DNA of 64,000 nt, taken from Anaeromusa acidaminophila DSM 3853 (GTDB taxonomy: Bacteria > Bacillota > Negativicutes > Anaeromusales > Anaeromusaceae). Below the pieces are notes generated by a model that saw nothing but the letters and a program-made list of their open reading frames with translations, made no database searches and was not told the DNA's origin. The position numbers and the translations under genes are program-made. The stretch lies in contig NZ_KB894597.1 in assembly GCF_000374545.1 (NCBI RefSeq), positions 1 to 64,000 on the forward strand, in the 5' to 3' direction. Shown here in pieces: positions 43,509 through 52,244 of this stretch; the first letter of the stretch is position 1, and each line of letters opens with the position of its first letter.

Positions 43509-43534
43509 CGACGCACGCCGTGCAGCGTACGTCG
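43509..43534 (-). other. Strong hairpin in the thioesterase-murI leader
   Basis: CGACGTACGC / GCGTGCGTCG (one G-T pair) with a 6-base loop, about 75 bases before the start codon. A short T-run (CTTTTT) follows after six bases, so it may act as an attenuator; no known riboswitch family was recognised. Confidence 0.45.
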
Positions 43535-43547
43535 GAATGCTTTCTTT

Positions 43548-43576
43548 ATTGTACTGTCATTCTCCTGGTTTGTCAA
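43548..43576 (-). promoter_or_regulatory. Promoter of the thioesterase-murI operon
   Basis: TTGACA (43571-43576 complement), 17-base spacer, TACAAT (43548-43553 complement). Confidence 0.85.
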
Positions 43577-43687
43577 AAAAAGGACTACACGCTGCAGAAG
43601 CCGTCACAAAAGGATTTGCGGCCGCTACGAAGAATTCTGCCAGAGAACTATCAGTTTTCTTTTATTTTACAAGGAGGCTTAAATTAC

Positions 43688-44044
43688 ATGCTCCCGAATC
43701 AAATTCCTACGTCGCTTCGACCGCGCACCGTTCTGTTTCTCGGTCTTATCGCCCTGCTTTTATCCTTCGCTTTTTCCTCTGTCTCTGAAAAAGAGCCACC
43801 CGCAGCGCAGCTCATTACAGCTAAGGATATAACGCAGTTGCACCCTGGCATGACTTATGAAGAAACAGCGCGCCTGTTGCGCCGCGAAGGCCAGGAAGTT
43901 TCTTCCGTCACCGTACCTCAAGGACAACTCGAATCAGCAGCCAGTACTTACTTCATGGTCTGGCGCAATGAAGATGACAGCGCTTTGGTTATTTTATTTC
44001 GCGACAACCGCATCCTGGAAATATACAAGCAAGGAATAAAATAG
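43688..44044 (+). CDS. Membrane-anchored protein with SmpA/DUF3862-like (BLIP-fold) domain
   Basis: 118 residues from the ATG at 43688 (AAGGAGGCTT upstream); longer in-frame readings lack a site. One N-terminal hydrophobic helix (TVLFLGLIALLLSFAFSSV), then a small domain with ITQLHPGMTYEETARLLRR (about 51-69) and a late YFMVWRNEDDSALVILFRDN strand pair. The G-M-T-Y-E-E pattern recalls DUF3862 and SmpA/OmlA/BLIP-like domains that bind other proteins or assist outer-membrane assembly. Function unknown. It converges on mocA at 44047 with only 2 bases between. Confidence 0.65.
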   Translation: MLPNQIPTSLRPRTVLFLGLIALLLSFAFSSVSEKEPPAAQLITAKDITQLHPGMTYEETARLLRREGQEVSSVTVPQGQLESAASTYFMVWRNEDDSALVILFRDNRILEIYKQGIK

Positions 44045-44046
44045 TT

Positions 44047-44664
44047 TTATCCCTTACTTTGTGTTTCCAGTAACCGTTGAAGCCGCAAATATTCTTCCCA
44101 TGTATCTGCATCTTCAAAAACAAACGGCTCCGCCCAAGCCAGCGTTTTTACATGTTCCGGATAACGCCGTACCAATTCCTTGCCGCCGCAATCTTCTTTC
44201 AGCAACGCCAATTCCTTCAACCAATGCGCCCCAAATAAAATTGGGCTGCGCATTACCCCGGCATGCATCGGAACCAAAATAGCCTTAGAATCATGTATTT
44301 GTTGAAACGTTTCCAACATTCTCTTTAACAAGGATTTCGTAACCAACGGCTGATCTCCTTGCAAAAAAAGCACTCCGTCTAAGCCATCCCTCAATTCAGC
44401 CAAACCTAGACAGATGGAAGAAGCTTGTCCACTCTTGCGTTTTTCATTAAAAATGCTAGGAATGCCTTGTGCCTCACATAAGTCTGCCAATTCCTCTTTC
44501 GGCTCGCCAATAACAACAACCCGACTTGCAAAGGGAACTTCCGCCACCACTTCCAGCACATGAGTCAGCATTGGCTTTCCATCTAACGGCAGCAGCAATT
44601 TCTGTCGCCCCATACGAACTGCCATACCTGCAGCCAAAACCACAGCGCCAATTGATACGCTCAC
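44047..44664 (-). CDS. MocA-type nucleotidyltransferase (molybdenum cofactor)
   Basis: 205 residues. N-terminal nucleotide loop VVLAAGMAVRMGRQKLLLPL (about 8-27), then LQGDQPLVT (about 99-107) with the Mg-binding Asp, and RSPILFGAHWL near 145. This is the MobA-like NTP-transferase fold of MocA/YgfJ proteins that add CMP to molybdopterin for xanthine-dehydrogenase-type hydroxylases. Its start overlaps the yqeC stop as ATGA, a partnership known from selenium-dependent molybdenum hydroxylase gene sets. No hydroxylase gene is in the window. Confidence 0.88.
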   Translation of the reverse strand: MSVSIGAVVLAAGMAVRMGRQKLLLPLDGKPMLTHVLEVVAEVPFASRVVVIGEPKEELADLCEAQGIPSIFNEKRKSGQASSICLGLAELRDGLDGVLFLQGDQPLVTKSLLKRMLETFQQIHDSKAILVPMHAGVMRSPILFGAHWLKELALLKEDCGGKELVRRYPEHVKTLAWAEPFVFEDADTWEEYLRLQRLLETQSKG

Positions 44665-45425
44665 AATTCTTGCACCTCCATTATTTCCAGCCGCGACGTT
44701 TTAGAGTTGCGATGAGCTAAAGCGCAAAGCTCTATATCCGCCTGTTCCAACTGCAAGCAAGCCGCAAACTCCGCCAGCGGAAAATCACTGTTTTTCTCTC
44801 CCCCTGTAAGCAATAGCAAGCGCCGGCCCTGGGCGTATTGAAAAACCCCTCTGGAAGACGTCGCCAATAGTACATAGTCTTGTAAATCCACATACTCGCC
44901 CGGTTTTTTGCCCAGTATGCTGCAAACTTCGGGCAGTCGATAAACAAACCGTTGTTCCAGCCGTTTCCCCAAAGCCCGTATATTAAGGACGCCAATGGTC
45001 ACAGCCGTTTCGGAAGGAACTACCGGTTCATGACAAGCCGGCGCTTTCAACCAGCACCCCTTGGCGCCATCCGCTTCCACCAAAATAACCGCCTCCGGCA
45101 ACATTTCAAGCAGCCAATCCACTTCTTCCGGTTCTACTCCTACCGCTTTCTCGCCAAGCCAACCGCCGATCCAAGCGGCCGTCTGCCCCAAAGACTGCCG
45201 CAAAGCCAGCCTCCCTGCCGTTTCTGCGGCTGAGTCGCAAACAATCGGCCGAAATTGAGCCAGTTGCTTCCAATGCATTTTTGTCGTCGTCGTCAGAACA
45301 GTAGTCAACTGTTTTTCTTGGGCTTCCGCCAACAGAGATAACGCTAAAGAGGTCTTCCCGCCAGCTCCCACCAAAGAAATAATGCCCTTTCCAGGAAGCT
45401 TCAAGGATCGCCAGGCTTGCTGCAC
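44661..45425 (-). CDS. yqeC: Selenium-dependent hydroxylase accessory protein YqeC
   Basis: 254 residues, GTG start with GGAGGTG upstream. P-loop-like SLVGAGGKTSLALS (about 18-31), WIGGWLGEKAVGVEPEEVD (about 86-104), ILVEADGAKGCWLKAP (about 115-130) and HEPVVPSE are YqeC hallmarks. YqeC is thought to help assemble selenium-containing molybdenum hydroxylases. It is coupled to the MocA-type gene downstream. Confidence 0.87.
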   Translation of the reverse strand: MQQAWRSLKLPGKGIISLVGAGGKTSLALSLLAEAQEKQLTTVLTTTTKMHWKQLAQFRPIVCDSAAETAGRLALRQSLGQTAAWIGGWLGEKAVGVEPEEVDWLLEMLPEAVILVEADGAKGCWLKAPACHEPVVPSETAVTIGVLNIRALGKRLEQRFVYRLPEVCSILGKKPGEYVDLQDYVLLATSSRGVFQYAQGRRLLLLTGGEKNSDFPLAEFAACLQLEQADIELCALAHRNSKTSRLEIMEVQEL

Positions 45426-45521
45426 AGTCTACACCTCCGTCTGTTTTCTCTATCTTGTTATCAGAGTACCTTATTTCTCTGTTTTTTTCACTAAAATCCA
45501 AACGAAAAGTATTGTAAAAAA

Positions 45522-45562
45522 CAAAAAAGGACTGTATTGAAACTTATGTCTCAATACAGTCC
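45522..45562 (-). terminator. Terminator at the end of the Tad locus
   Basis: GGACTGTATTGA / TCAATACAGTCC stem with 10-base loop followed by TTTTTTGTTTTTT, 60 bases after the prepilin peptidase stop. Confidence 0.9.
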
Positions 45563-45622
45563 AGGCTACAGGCAAAATTTCAATTCTTGACGGTGCACGC
45601 CACGCGGGACATAGGGCCCGCT

Positions 45623-46387
45623 TTAAAAAATCCCCTGCCAATACCAATGCAGCAGCTGCCGCTCATAAAAATAAGCAATCCAACAGCCTAGCGCCAAAAA
45701 AGGTCCAAAAGGGATGTAATCTTTGCGCCCCTTAAGACCCAAAAGCAACAGCACGCCCCCTATTAGACCGCCTGCAAAAAAAGCCGTCAGCAACATCAAA
45801 AACAATTGCGACACCGTTAACCAGCATCCTGCAGCCATAACAAACTTGACGTCTCCTCCGCCCATGCCGCCACGGCTGGCCAACGCAATCACCACCATAA
45901 CAGCGCCGCCGCTAAGAACGGAAAGACCGTGCGCCAAAAGCGCTTGCAGCCACGATTCATTTCCTAAAACACTGATCGCCAAGCCGCTTACTGCAAAAGC
46001 AACCAAAACTTTGTCAAAAATTAGCTGCCACTCGTAATCTATGAATGAAATCAGCAATAAAAACGCAGCTAAAATCAAGAACGTTCCGCTTTGCAGCCAC
46101 GATTCTCCTTGCCACATCGCAATACCGCCTACTATAGCCATTGCCAATTCCACCGTTATTTGCAGCTTTCCCATTTCTTTATGACAATAGCGGCAACGGC
46201 CATGATTCAACAGATATCCTACCAAAGGAAGTGTATCTAGCCATCCCAGAGCAGCCTGGCATTGCGGGCATAGCCTTCTCCCTCCCCATAACGATTGCTG
46301 ACGGGGAATGCGATAGATACAAATTGCGAGAAAATTACCGATAACCAGTCCCAGAATGATTCCTATCCCTATCGCTCCCATTCCCAT
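45623..46387 (-). CDS. Type IV prepilin peptidase / N-methyltransferase (A24)
   Basis: 254 residues, full-length bifunctional type. An N-terminal zinc domain has CPQCQA and CRYCHKE (about 40-70), then membrane helices with the two aspartates: FIDYEWQLI (about 115) and GGGDVKFVMA (about 173). It removes the leader of Flp pilin and the pseudopilins TadE/TadG and methylates the new N-terminus. ATG with AAGGAGGGCG upstream. A terminator-like repeat (46458-46500) separates it from the DUF192 gene. Confidence 0.93.
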   Translation of the reverse strand: MGMGAIGIGIILGLVIGNFLAICIYRIPRQQSLWGGRRLCPQCQAALGWLDTLPLVGYLLNHGRCRYCHKEMGKLQITVELAMAIVGGIAMWQGESWLQSGTFLILAAFLLLISFIDYEWQLIFDKVLVAFAVSGLAISVLGNESWLQALLAHGLSVLSGGAVMVVIALASRGGMGGGDVKFVMAAGCWLTVSQLFLMLLTAFFAGGLIGGVLLLLGLKGRKDYIPFGPFLALGCWIAYFYERQLLHWYWQGIF

Positions 46388-46457
46388 TCAGCGCCCTCCT
46401 TATATGTTGTTCATATAATTTAATTTCGCCATTTTCCCCAGCATTCCTACTTTGTAA

Positions 46458-46500
46458 ATTAAAAGGCCATTGCCTATATAAACAAGACAACAGCCTTTGC
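46458..46500 (-). terminator. Weak terminator between DUF192 and prepilin peptidase genes
   Basis: AAAGGC...GCCTTTTAATTT stem with an extra TTG/CAA pair and a long loop. Confidence 0.5.
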
Positions 46501-46512
46501 AATATGCTCTAT

Positions 46513-46854
46513 TTAGTTCCAAGCAACCTGTTCGCCAACTTGGCAAGACAAATGCTTCAAACTTCCCGAGGGAAGTTCCACGACCGCATGGGCTTTCCAG
46601 CAAAAGCGCATGCGCCAGGGACGCACATCTGGTTCCACTTTCAAGATGGTGCCATCACACCCTAAAAACAGCAAATCCAGAGCAAACGCCATACCAATGG
46701 TATGAACCGCATTACAGGGCACAATAACCATCCCCTCATTTTTCCCAAACTGTGTTCGCCCCAACAGCCCTCGCAAACGTTTCCACACCGTATCCGCCAC
46801 TTGCAGTTCCTCTACCAACACCTGATTGCTGCGAGAAAGATTGCGCAGTTGCAT
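46513..46854 (-). CDS. DUF192 family protein in the Tad locus
   Basis: 113 residues of the DUF192 fold: GLLGRTQFGKNEGMVIVPC (about 30-48), HTIGMAFALDLLFLG (about 51-65), VEPDVRPWRMRFCWKAHAVV (quoted length 20) and a GSLKHLSCQVGE tail. DUF192 proteins are small, often exported, of unknown function. Here it lies 55 bases after tadC. No signal peptide, so it is probably cytoplasmic. It is regularly met with type IV pilus-like genes, so a role in Tad function is possible. Confidence 0.85.
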   Translation of the reverse strand: MQLRNLSRSNQVLVEELQVADTVWKRLRGLLGRTQFGKNEGMVIVPCNAVHTIGMAFALDLLFLGCDGTILKVEPDVRPWRMRFCWKAHAVVELPSGSLKHLSCQVGEQVAWN

Positions 46855-46908
46855 AACGCCCGCTCCTCTCTATAGCTGCGCTTTCAATTCGATAACAGCA
46901 TGGCCGGT

Positions 46909-47829
46909 TCACTTGAAAAGAGTGGTTTTCATCAGCTGCAATACTGCCGGTCCCAAAATAATAATAAACAAAAAGGGAAAGATGAAAAAAACTAAAGGTA
47001 CCAACATTTTAATCGGCGCTTTCATTGCTTTTTCCTCAGTACGCTGCCGACGCCGCTCCCGCATACTCACCGCCTGCACCCGCAATACATTGCCGATACT
47101 GACCCCCAGATGATCCGCTTGAATAATTGCTGCCGTAAACAAGGACAAATCCGGCACATCACAACGGCGCCCCATGTCTCCAATGGCCTTTCGCCGCGCC
47201 ACGCCCATGCGCATCTCCTTTAATACCCGGCCAAACTCATCCACCAAAGGGCCTTTCATCTTCTCCGTCAGCTTCGCCAATGCTCCGTCAAAGCCAAGCC
47301 CCGCTTCCACGCTCACCGTCAGTAAATCCAAAGTCCCCGGCAAGTCTTTTTGAATCCGATTCTTACGCGCCTGCACTTGATTATTCAGCCAGACAAAAGG
47401 CAACAAGGCCCCAAATATCAGGCAGAGCAGACCTGCTTTCCAGACAATATCCATCGGCAAATGGACCAACTGCATGCCGCTCACAACGCCCATCGGGAGC
47501 AGAATAACCACCAAAGCCCAAATAAAAAGAAATTCATTCGTTCCCAAGGTGATGCCGGCCATTACCAAGCGCGTTTCTACCGCCTTCTGCAACGACTTGG
47601 GAGTCAACCCTGCCAGGCCCTCCCCTATCGATGCCAACAAAGGAAGCAGTACACGCTGATAAAATGGTTTATCCATATCATCCAAAGGTTTATCCTTTGC
47701 AAAACTTCTCTTTTCTAAGGCATGCAGCCGTTTTCCAGCCGTATTGGGAGCCTCTTCTTTCTTGGATAGCAGCGCATAAATGAGCAAAAACAGGCTTACG
47801 GCCATGCCCAAACTGATGAGCAACTCCAT
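46909..47829 (-). CDS. tadC: TadC, Tad pilus platform protein
   Basis: 306 residues, T2SSF-domain inner-membrane protein with helices near 3-19, 100-150 and 270-300. The cytoplasmic core has LDLLTVSVEAGLGFDGAL (about 163-180) and DVPDLSLFTAAIIQADHLG, the TadC pattern. With TadB it forms the platform that couples the CpaF ATPase to Flp assembly. It follows cpaF with no gap (stop to start within one base). Confidence 0.9.
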   Translation of the reverse strand: MELLISLGMAVSLFLLIYALLSKKEEAPNTAGKRLHALEKRSFAKDKPLDDMDKPFYQRVLLPLLASIGEGLAGLTPKSLQKAVETRLVMAGITLGTNEFLFIWALVVILLPMGVVSGMQLVHLPMDIVWKAGLLCLIFGALLPFVWLNNQVQARKNRIQKDLPGTLDLLTVSVEAGLGFDGALAKLTEKMKGPLVDEFGRVLKEMRMGVARRKAIGDMGRRCDVPDLSLFTAAIIQADHLGVSIGNVLRVQAVSMRERRRQRTEEKAMKAPIKMLVPLVFFIFPFLFIIILGPAVLQLMKTTLFK

Positions 47830-49227
47830 TTACCATCCCCCCTCTTCTTCCGATGCCCAGAAAAGCTCCGTCGGCAAAACAATGCCGTTCGTCACCAGCT
47901 TCTCGTAGAATTTGGGGCGAATGCCCATGGGCTTAAAATGCCCCACAATCCGCCCATGATCATCCTTGCCTTTTTGATCAAACACAAAGAGGTCTTGCAG
48001 GGTAATAATGCTCCCTTCCATGCCCCGCACTTCCGTCAAGTGGGTGATCCGCCGACTGCCATCCTGCAAGCGGGCCTGATGCACAATTAAATCCACCGCT
48101 GATGCAATCTGCTCCCGAATGGCCTGCACCGGTAACTCCATGCCCGCCATCAGCACCATGGTCTCCAAACGAGCCAGCATATCCCTGGGGCTATTAGCAT
48201 GGCCGGTGGTCAGCGAGCCGTCATGTCCGGTATTCATTGCTTGCAGCATATCCAGCGCTTCTCCGCCGCGAACCTCACCGACTACAATACGATCCGGCCT
48301 CATACGCAAAGCGTTCTTCACCAAATCGCGCATAGTAATAGCTCCCTTGCCCTCAATGTTGGCTGGGCGCGACTCCAATGTTACCACATGCTCCTGACGC
48401 AACTGCAGCTCTGCCGCGTCTTCAATAGTTACAATCCGTTCGTCCCCGGGAATAAAAGAAGAAAGCACGTTTAGCGTCGTCGTCTTGCCGGATCCAGTCC
48501 CTCCGGAAACGACAATATTGAGTTTACCTTGCACGCAGGCTCTAAGAAATTCCGCCATATCCTTAGTCAACGTGCCATAGTCGATTAAGCGGCTGACCGT
48601 CAACGGGTTTTTAGAGAATTTGCGGATCGTCAGGCACGGTCCTTTCAAGGCTAACGGCGGAATAATAGCGTTAACCCGCGAACCATCCGGCAAACGCGCA
48701 TCCACCATGGGCGAGCTCTCATCAACGCGCCTCCCTAAGGGAGAAACAATTTTTTCGATAATCTGCATTACATGGGCGTCATCGCGAAAACGAACATCTG
48801 CTTTAAACAGCTTGCCTTTACGTTCAATATAAATCTGATTAGCTCTGTTCACCATAACCTCTGAAATGGTTTCGTCTTTTAACAATGGATCAATCGGTCC
48901 AAAGCCCAAAACAGCATCCATCATTTCATCAATAATCTTATTCCGATCATTCCTTGGTATCGGCACATTCTGCTCTTCCATCACCTGATTGCAGATTTGA
49001 CCGACAAACTCTTCCAACTGCTTACGGTCTGGATTTTTGCTAGTAAGAATCTTGCCTTCTTCCTGGTTCATAGCCTCTACAATGCGTTGATGAATATGAC
49101 TTTTCAGTTCCTGATATGGATCTGTCGGCACAAAAGCTTCCTCTAGTACCTCCGGTACGCCTAACGCCGGCTGTGCAGCTTTCTTCTGCGCCTCAATCCT
49201 GCGCCTCAGTAATGACGACATTTCCAA
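47830..49227 (-). CDS. cpaF: CpaF/TadA, Tad pilus secretion ATPase
   Basis: 465-residue hexameric ATPase. The N-terminal 90 residues are charged, then an N1-like domain (DEMMDAVLGFGPIDPLLKD). Walker A SGGTGSGKTT lies near 233, the Asp box VTIEDAAELQL near 263, Walker B RPDRIVVGEVRGGEA near 300, the His box LTTGHANSP near 330. Powers Flp pilus assembly. It is followed directly by tadC and preceded by the TadG-like gene. Confidence 0.96.
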   Translation of the reverse strand: MEMSSLLRRRIEAQKKAAQPALGVPEVLEEAFVPTDPYQELKSHIHQRIVEAMNQEEGKILTSKNPDRKQLEEFVGQICNQVMEEQNVPIPRNDRNKIIDEMMDAVLGFGPIDPLLKDETISEVMVNRANQIYIERKGKLFKADVRFRDDAHVMQIIEKIVSPLGRRVDESSPMVDARLPDGSRVNAIIPPLALKGPCLTIRKFSKNPLTVSRLIDYGTLTKDMAEFLRACVQGKLNIVVSGGTGSGKTTTLNVLSSFIPGDERIVTIEDAAELQLRQEHVVTLESRPANIEGKGAITMRDLVKNALRMRPDRIVVGEVRGGEALDMLQAMNTGHDGSLTTGHANSPRDMLARLETMVLMAGMELPVQAIREQIASAVDLIVHQARLQDGSRRITHLTEVRGMEGSIITLQDLFVFDQKGKDDHGRIVGHFKPMGIRPKFYEKLVTNGIVLPTELFWASEEEGGW

Positions 49228-49242
49228 TCCCCCTCTCTGTAC

Positions 49243-50166
49243 TCAGCGAATCAGTTTGGTCGTATATACCCCCCAATCCGGGTTAGTACCCCCCTCGCCA
49301 GGCGTAACAATCTTTAAGAAGCGACCGATAACATAGTTTTCATTTCCCTGCTTGCCTGTTGCTTCTAAAAAGAACGCCGCAAAGCCGGAAACCCGCACAT
49401 CAGTGCGGCCAACGACCTCAAAACTCTCCAATATGGGTACAATGATAATCCTTGGTGATCCTTCCTGCACCGTCGTATACGACACCCCCGAATCTGCATT
49501 CACGCGATAAGAAACTCCAGAGACAGTAGGACCCGCCATATTTCCGGTCTCGGTCTGAACCCAGTCGCCAATATGAATTACGCCATCATAACCCTGTTTA
49601 ATATTGTCCAAATATTTGGAGGCACCCGTCCCGCCCAAAGCCAAAGCCTGGAAGTTACCGTAATAGCTACCGCCGCTGCCGTACTTCAAGGTAACCTGTG
49701 TACCAAAGGCAAGATCTCCTGTGTTCACAGCTACGCCAAAGGGAACGACCCCTGCCACCCCTGTCGCCGGTTGCAAGCCAGCGGTTGCCGTAGCTTGGAC
49801 CGGCCACTGCGGTACTCCAAAAATGTGAGCAAAATATAAATCTACCATTCGTTGAACCGTCACGGTAATTTGATTGGCTACTGTCAGGTCCACCGTCACA
49901 TTATCAGTGGCCCTACCATTCAATGCCGCATAGGCTCTGGCCTCGCTTTCAGCAGCCTCAGGGCTGTGCCGCAACTCTTGCGCTCCTGCTAACGCGGCCG
50001 CATCCGCTGCAGTCTGCACTTGCGCTTTATTCCAATAAAGAAAGCCTGCATCAAGAGCCAGCGCAGAAATTCCCAACAACATAAAAAGCGCCGCTGCCAC
50101 CAGCACCAATGTTGTGCCGCGCGGCTCCTTCAGCAACTGTACTATCTTCCTGCCATACCACATCAT
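49243..50166 (-). CDS. TadG-like pilus-associated protein
   Basis: 307 residues. The N-terminus KEPRGTTLVLVAAALFMLLG is a class III-like pseudopilin or TadG membrane segment, followed by SALALDAGFLYWNKAQVQTA and a DAAALAGAQELR block (about 55), typical of the TadE/TadG/Flp-associated group. The rest is Gly/Thr-rich beta sheet with no von Willebrand MIDAS motif visible. Exported pilus component, exact role in assembly unknown. 16 bases upstream of cpaF. Confidence 0.82.
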   Translation of the reverse strand: MMWYGRKIVQLLKEPRGTTLVLVAAALFMLLGISALALDAGFLYWNKAQVQTAADAAALAGAQELRHSPEAAESEARAYAALNGRATDNVTVDLTVANQITVTVQRMVDLYFAHIFGVPQWPVQATATAGLQPATGVAGVVPFGVAVNTGDLAFGTQVTLKYGSGGSYYGNFQALALGGTGASKYLDNIKQGYDGVIHIGDWVQTETGNMAGPTVSGVSYRVNADSGVSYTTVQEGSPRIIIVPILESFEVVGRTDVRVSGFAAFFLEATGKQGNENYVIGRFLKIVTPGEGGTNPDWGVYTTKLIR

Positions 50167-50175
50167 TGCTCCCTC

Positions 50176-50568
50176 CTATTCTACCCGCATAGTTGCTGTT
50201 CCTTGCACCTCTGTTGGCGGGTTAAACGCTTGAATAATCCCGCTGATTACATGAGTCGGAATGGTAACAGTCACAGTCACTGCAGAGCCCTGCGCCCGAG
50301 GAGCAGCAGGCGTGATCACTATGGTCATTCCCTCAGGATCAGCCCCAGCAGCTGCATTGACAACCACAGCCCGCACCTGCGCATCATCATTGCTTACCGC
50401 CGCTGCCCTTGCGCCTTCTCTGGCGGCATGAGTCACCAACTGATGCTGATGCAACATAAGGCCAAATTCAGTCGTCCCCAAAAAAACAACAAGCACAAGT
50501 AGCAACGTTAACGCGGTTTCCACTAAGGCTTGTCCCTGTTGTTTGCAATACTTCCCATGTTTTTTCAT
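50176..50568 (-). CDS. TadE-like pseudopilin
   Basis: 130 residues from the ATG at 50566-50568 (GGGAGGG upstream). After KQQGQALVETALTLLLVLVV (about 10-29) the Glu at +5 of the processed pseudopilin is in QALVE. The LVTHAAREGARAAAVSN block (about 50-66) is diagnostic of TadE. Processed by the prepilin peptidase and thought to take part in pilus initiation. 9 bases before the TadG-like gene. Confidence 0.88.
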   Translation of the reverse strand: MKKHGKYCKQQGQALVETALTLLLVLVVFLGTTEFGLMLHQHQLVTHAAREGARAAAVSNDDAQVRAVVVNAAAGADPEGMTIVITPAAPRAQGSAVTVTVTIPTHVISGIIQAFNPPTEVQGTATMRVE

Positions 50569-50676
50569 AGAAAGCCCTCCCCTAGGTTCGCCTGTTTTAC
50601 AGCCCATAACAATCGCGTCTTTATTTTTTCGACTTTTCTGATTATATTATATCATATTACAACAGTATCACCTATT

Positions 50677-50714
50677 AAAAAACCTCTCTGACCATCTGCC
50701 AGAGAGGTTTTTAT
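50677..50714 (-). terminator. Terminator after the flp pilin gene
   Basis: AAAAACCTCTCTG / CAGAGAGGTTTTTT stem-loop with T-run on the minus strand, 75 bases after the flp stop and before tadE. Confidence 0.9.
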
Positions 50715-50787
50715 ATCACCAACTCAATAACAACTACCGTCTTTGTCTTGGAACTTTCATATAAATAAACATTCACCGACCCCGACC

Positions 50788-50967
50788 TCAACCTCCAGCT
50801 GCTGGAATTAGAGCGTTTCTAACTGCTGTGAACACTCCTTGAATCGTAAGCCCGAGCTGTCCCATGATCACAATAGCCACAATAGAGATCAGAACCAGAA
50901 TCAAAGCGTATTCCACCATCGTTTGCCCTTTGTGTCCCCGCAATAATTCCATCAATTTCCGCAGCAT
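50788..50967 (-). CDS. flp: Flp pilin, main Tad pilus subunit
   Basis: 59 residues from the ATG at 50965-50967 with AAAGGAGGGG upstream. The short basic leader MLRKLMELLRGHKG is followed by the Flp motif QTMVEYALILVLISIVAIVI: Gly at -1, Glu at +5 and Tyr at +6, then one hydrophobic helix. Cleavage by the prepilin peptidase after Gly14 is expected. The short C-terminal tail ends IPAAGG. It has its own promoter and terminator, so the abundant pilin can be made in excess of the machine. It lies between tadB and tadE. Confidence 0.92.
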   Translation of the reverse strand: MLRKLMELLRGHKGQTMVEYALILVLISIVAIVIMGQLGLTIQGVFTAVRNALIPAAGG

Positions 50968-51112
50968 GATCGTCCCCTCCTTTATTCAAAACAGGAAACC
51001 CGCCACTTTTTTCCTCTACCGTTCGCCTTCAAGCCTCCCTCCAAACCAATAGTAATTTTTTCATTGTTTACAACTTTTATCTTTGCGTTCACTATTATCA
51101 TCTTCTAATATC

Positions 51113-51140
51113 ATTATACTACTTTTCACAATTTTGTCAA
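51113..51140 (-). promoter_or_regulatory. flp promoter
   Basis: TTGACA (51135-51140 complement), 16-base spacer, TATAAT (51113-51118 complement). The leader down to the flp start is about 140 bases long and contains an AATAGT/ACTATT stem candidate. Confidence 0.8.
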
Positions 51141-51249
51141 TAAGTGTCGTTTGACGATAAATAAATCCTGCTTACTGTAATTTTTCAGACATTTACGTGT
51201 GTTTGCAGTATCCATTTTGTCTATATTTGTAACTACTTTCATTTTCATA

Positions 51250-52224
51250 TCATACTTCAATATCAATAATCTTACGAATCATTAAAACGCCTGCCCCCTG
51301 CAGAACCAGTCCCACGGCCAGCATTTTTTGTCCATAAGGATCCGTAAACAAACCGGAAATATATCCGGGATTCATCAAAAAGATGAATCCACCTAAGGCA
51401 AAGGGCAGTAAGCCCACGATCAGTCCTGACAGCCTCCCTTGAGCCGTGAGCGTCTGGATGTGACCACGCAGCCGTACCCGCTCGCGAATAGTACCAGCAA
51501 TCTTATCCAGAATTTCCGCCAAATTACCTCCAATCTGTCGTTGTATCAGCATGGCAGTTACAACCAAGTCCAAATCCTCGCTAGCGACGCGCTGAGTTAA
51601 ACCAGTCATAGCCGTTTCCGTCGCAACGCCCAGACTCATTTCCCGGATGACTCTGGCAAACTCTTCGCTGATCGGCGGGGCCATCTCCTTGGCCACCATG
51701 TCCATGGCCTGCATAAAGCTATAACCGGTACGTAGCGAGTTGGCAATGAGAATCAACGCATCTCCAAGCTGCGCATCAAAAGCTTTGGCCCGTTGGCGAA
51801 CTTTTCGCTGCAGCACAAAATGCGGCAAAAAATAGCCGATCACACCAAAAACAACGAGCCCTGAATGCTGCCCCAGCAGCACTAACCCCAACAGAATTCC
51901 CCCTCCGGCGATAACGAGACAAAGAAGGATGAACTCACCAGGTCGTAGCAATACTCCCCCTTGGAGCAACCGTCGTTCCAGTCCCTTATTGGCTAAGCGC
52001 GTCGACTCCAACACCCCAGACAGCCAACGAAAAGAGTGACGAATCCCTTTCTCTTGATTCTCCCCTTCCGGCTCCTTGTTACGTTCGCTAGCCCGCTTCG
52101 ATACATAGGTGTCTAAGCGTTCGCTAATTTCTTTGCGTTCCTGCAGCAAGAATCGCCGCAACACCCATAATACCAACAAAGTCGTCAAAAAGATCAGTAA
52201 TGCAATAATAAACGCCATGTTCAC
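51250..52224 (-). CDS. tadB: TadB, Tad pilus platform protein
   Basis: 324 residues with an N-terminal helix (AFIIALLIFLTTLLVLWVLR) and the T2SSF domain at about 170-300: GDALILIANSLRTGYSFMQA (about 158-177), EDLDLVVTAMLIQRQIGGNL (about 212) and two C-terminal helices. Partner of TadC. It is separated from tadC by flp, tadE, tadG and cpaF, an order different from the usual adjacent cpaF-tadB-tadC. Confidence 0.9.
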   Translation of the reverse strand: MNMAFIIALLIFLTTLLVLWVLRRFLLQERKEISERLDTYVSKRASERNKEPEGENQEKGIRHSFRWLSGVLESTRLANKGLERRLLQGGVLLRPGEFILLCLVIAGGGILLGLVLLGQHSGLVVFGVIGYFLPHFVLQRKVRQRAKAFDAQLGDALILIANSLRTGYSFMQAMDMVAKEMAPPISEEFARVIREMSLGVATETAMTGLTQRVASEDLDLVVTAMLIQRQIGGNLAEILDKIAGTIRERVRLRGHIQTLTAQGRLSGLIVGLLPFALGGFIFLMNPGYISGLFTDPYGQKMLAVGLVLQGAGVLMIRKIIDIEV

Positions 52225-52244
52225 ACCTCCTTTACAGAGGCCCG

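Noticed and set aside
50980-51110. Possible second c-di-GMP riboswitch in the flp leader (contains ACGCAAAG)
   Set aside because: Only the short ACGCAAAG piece matches; the GAAA hairpin and GGG-CTAA core are missing.
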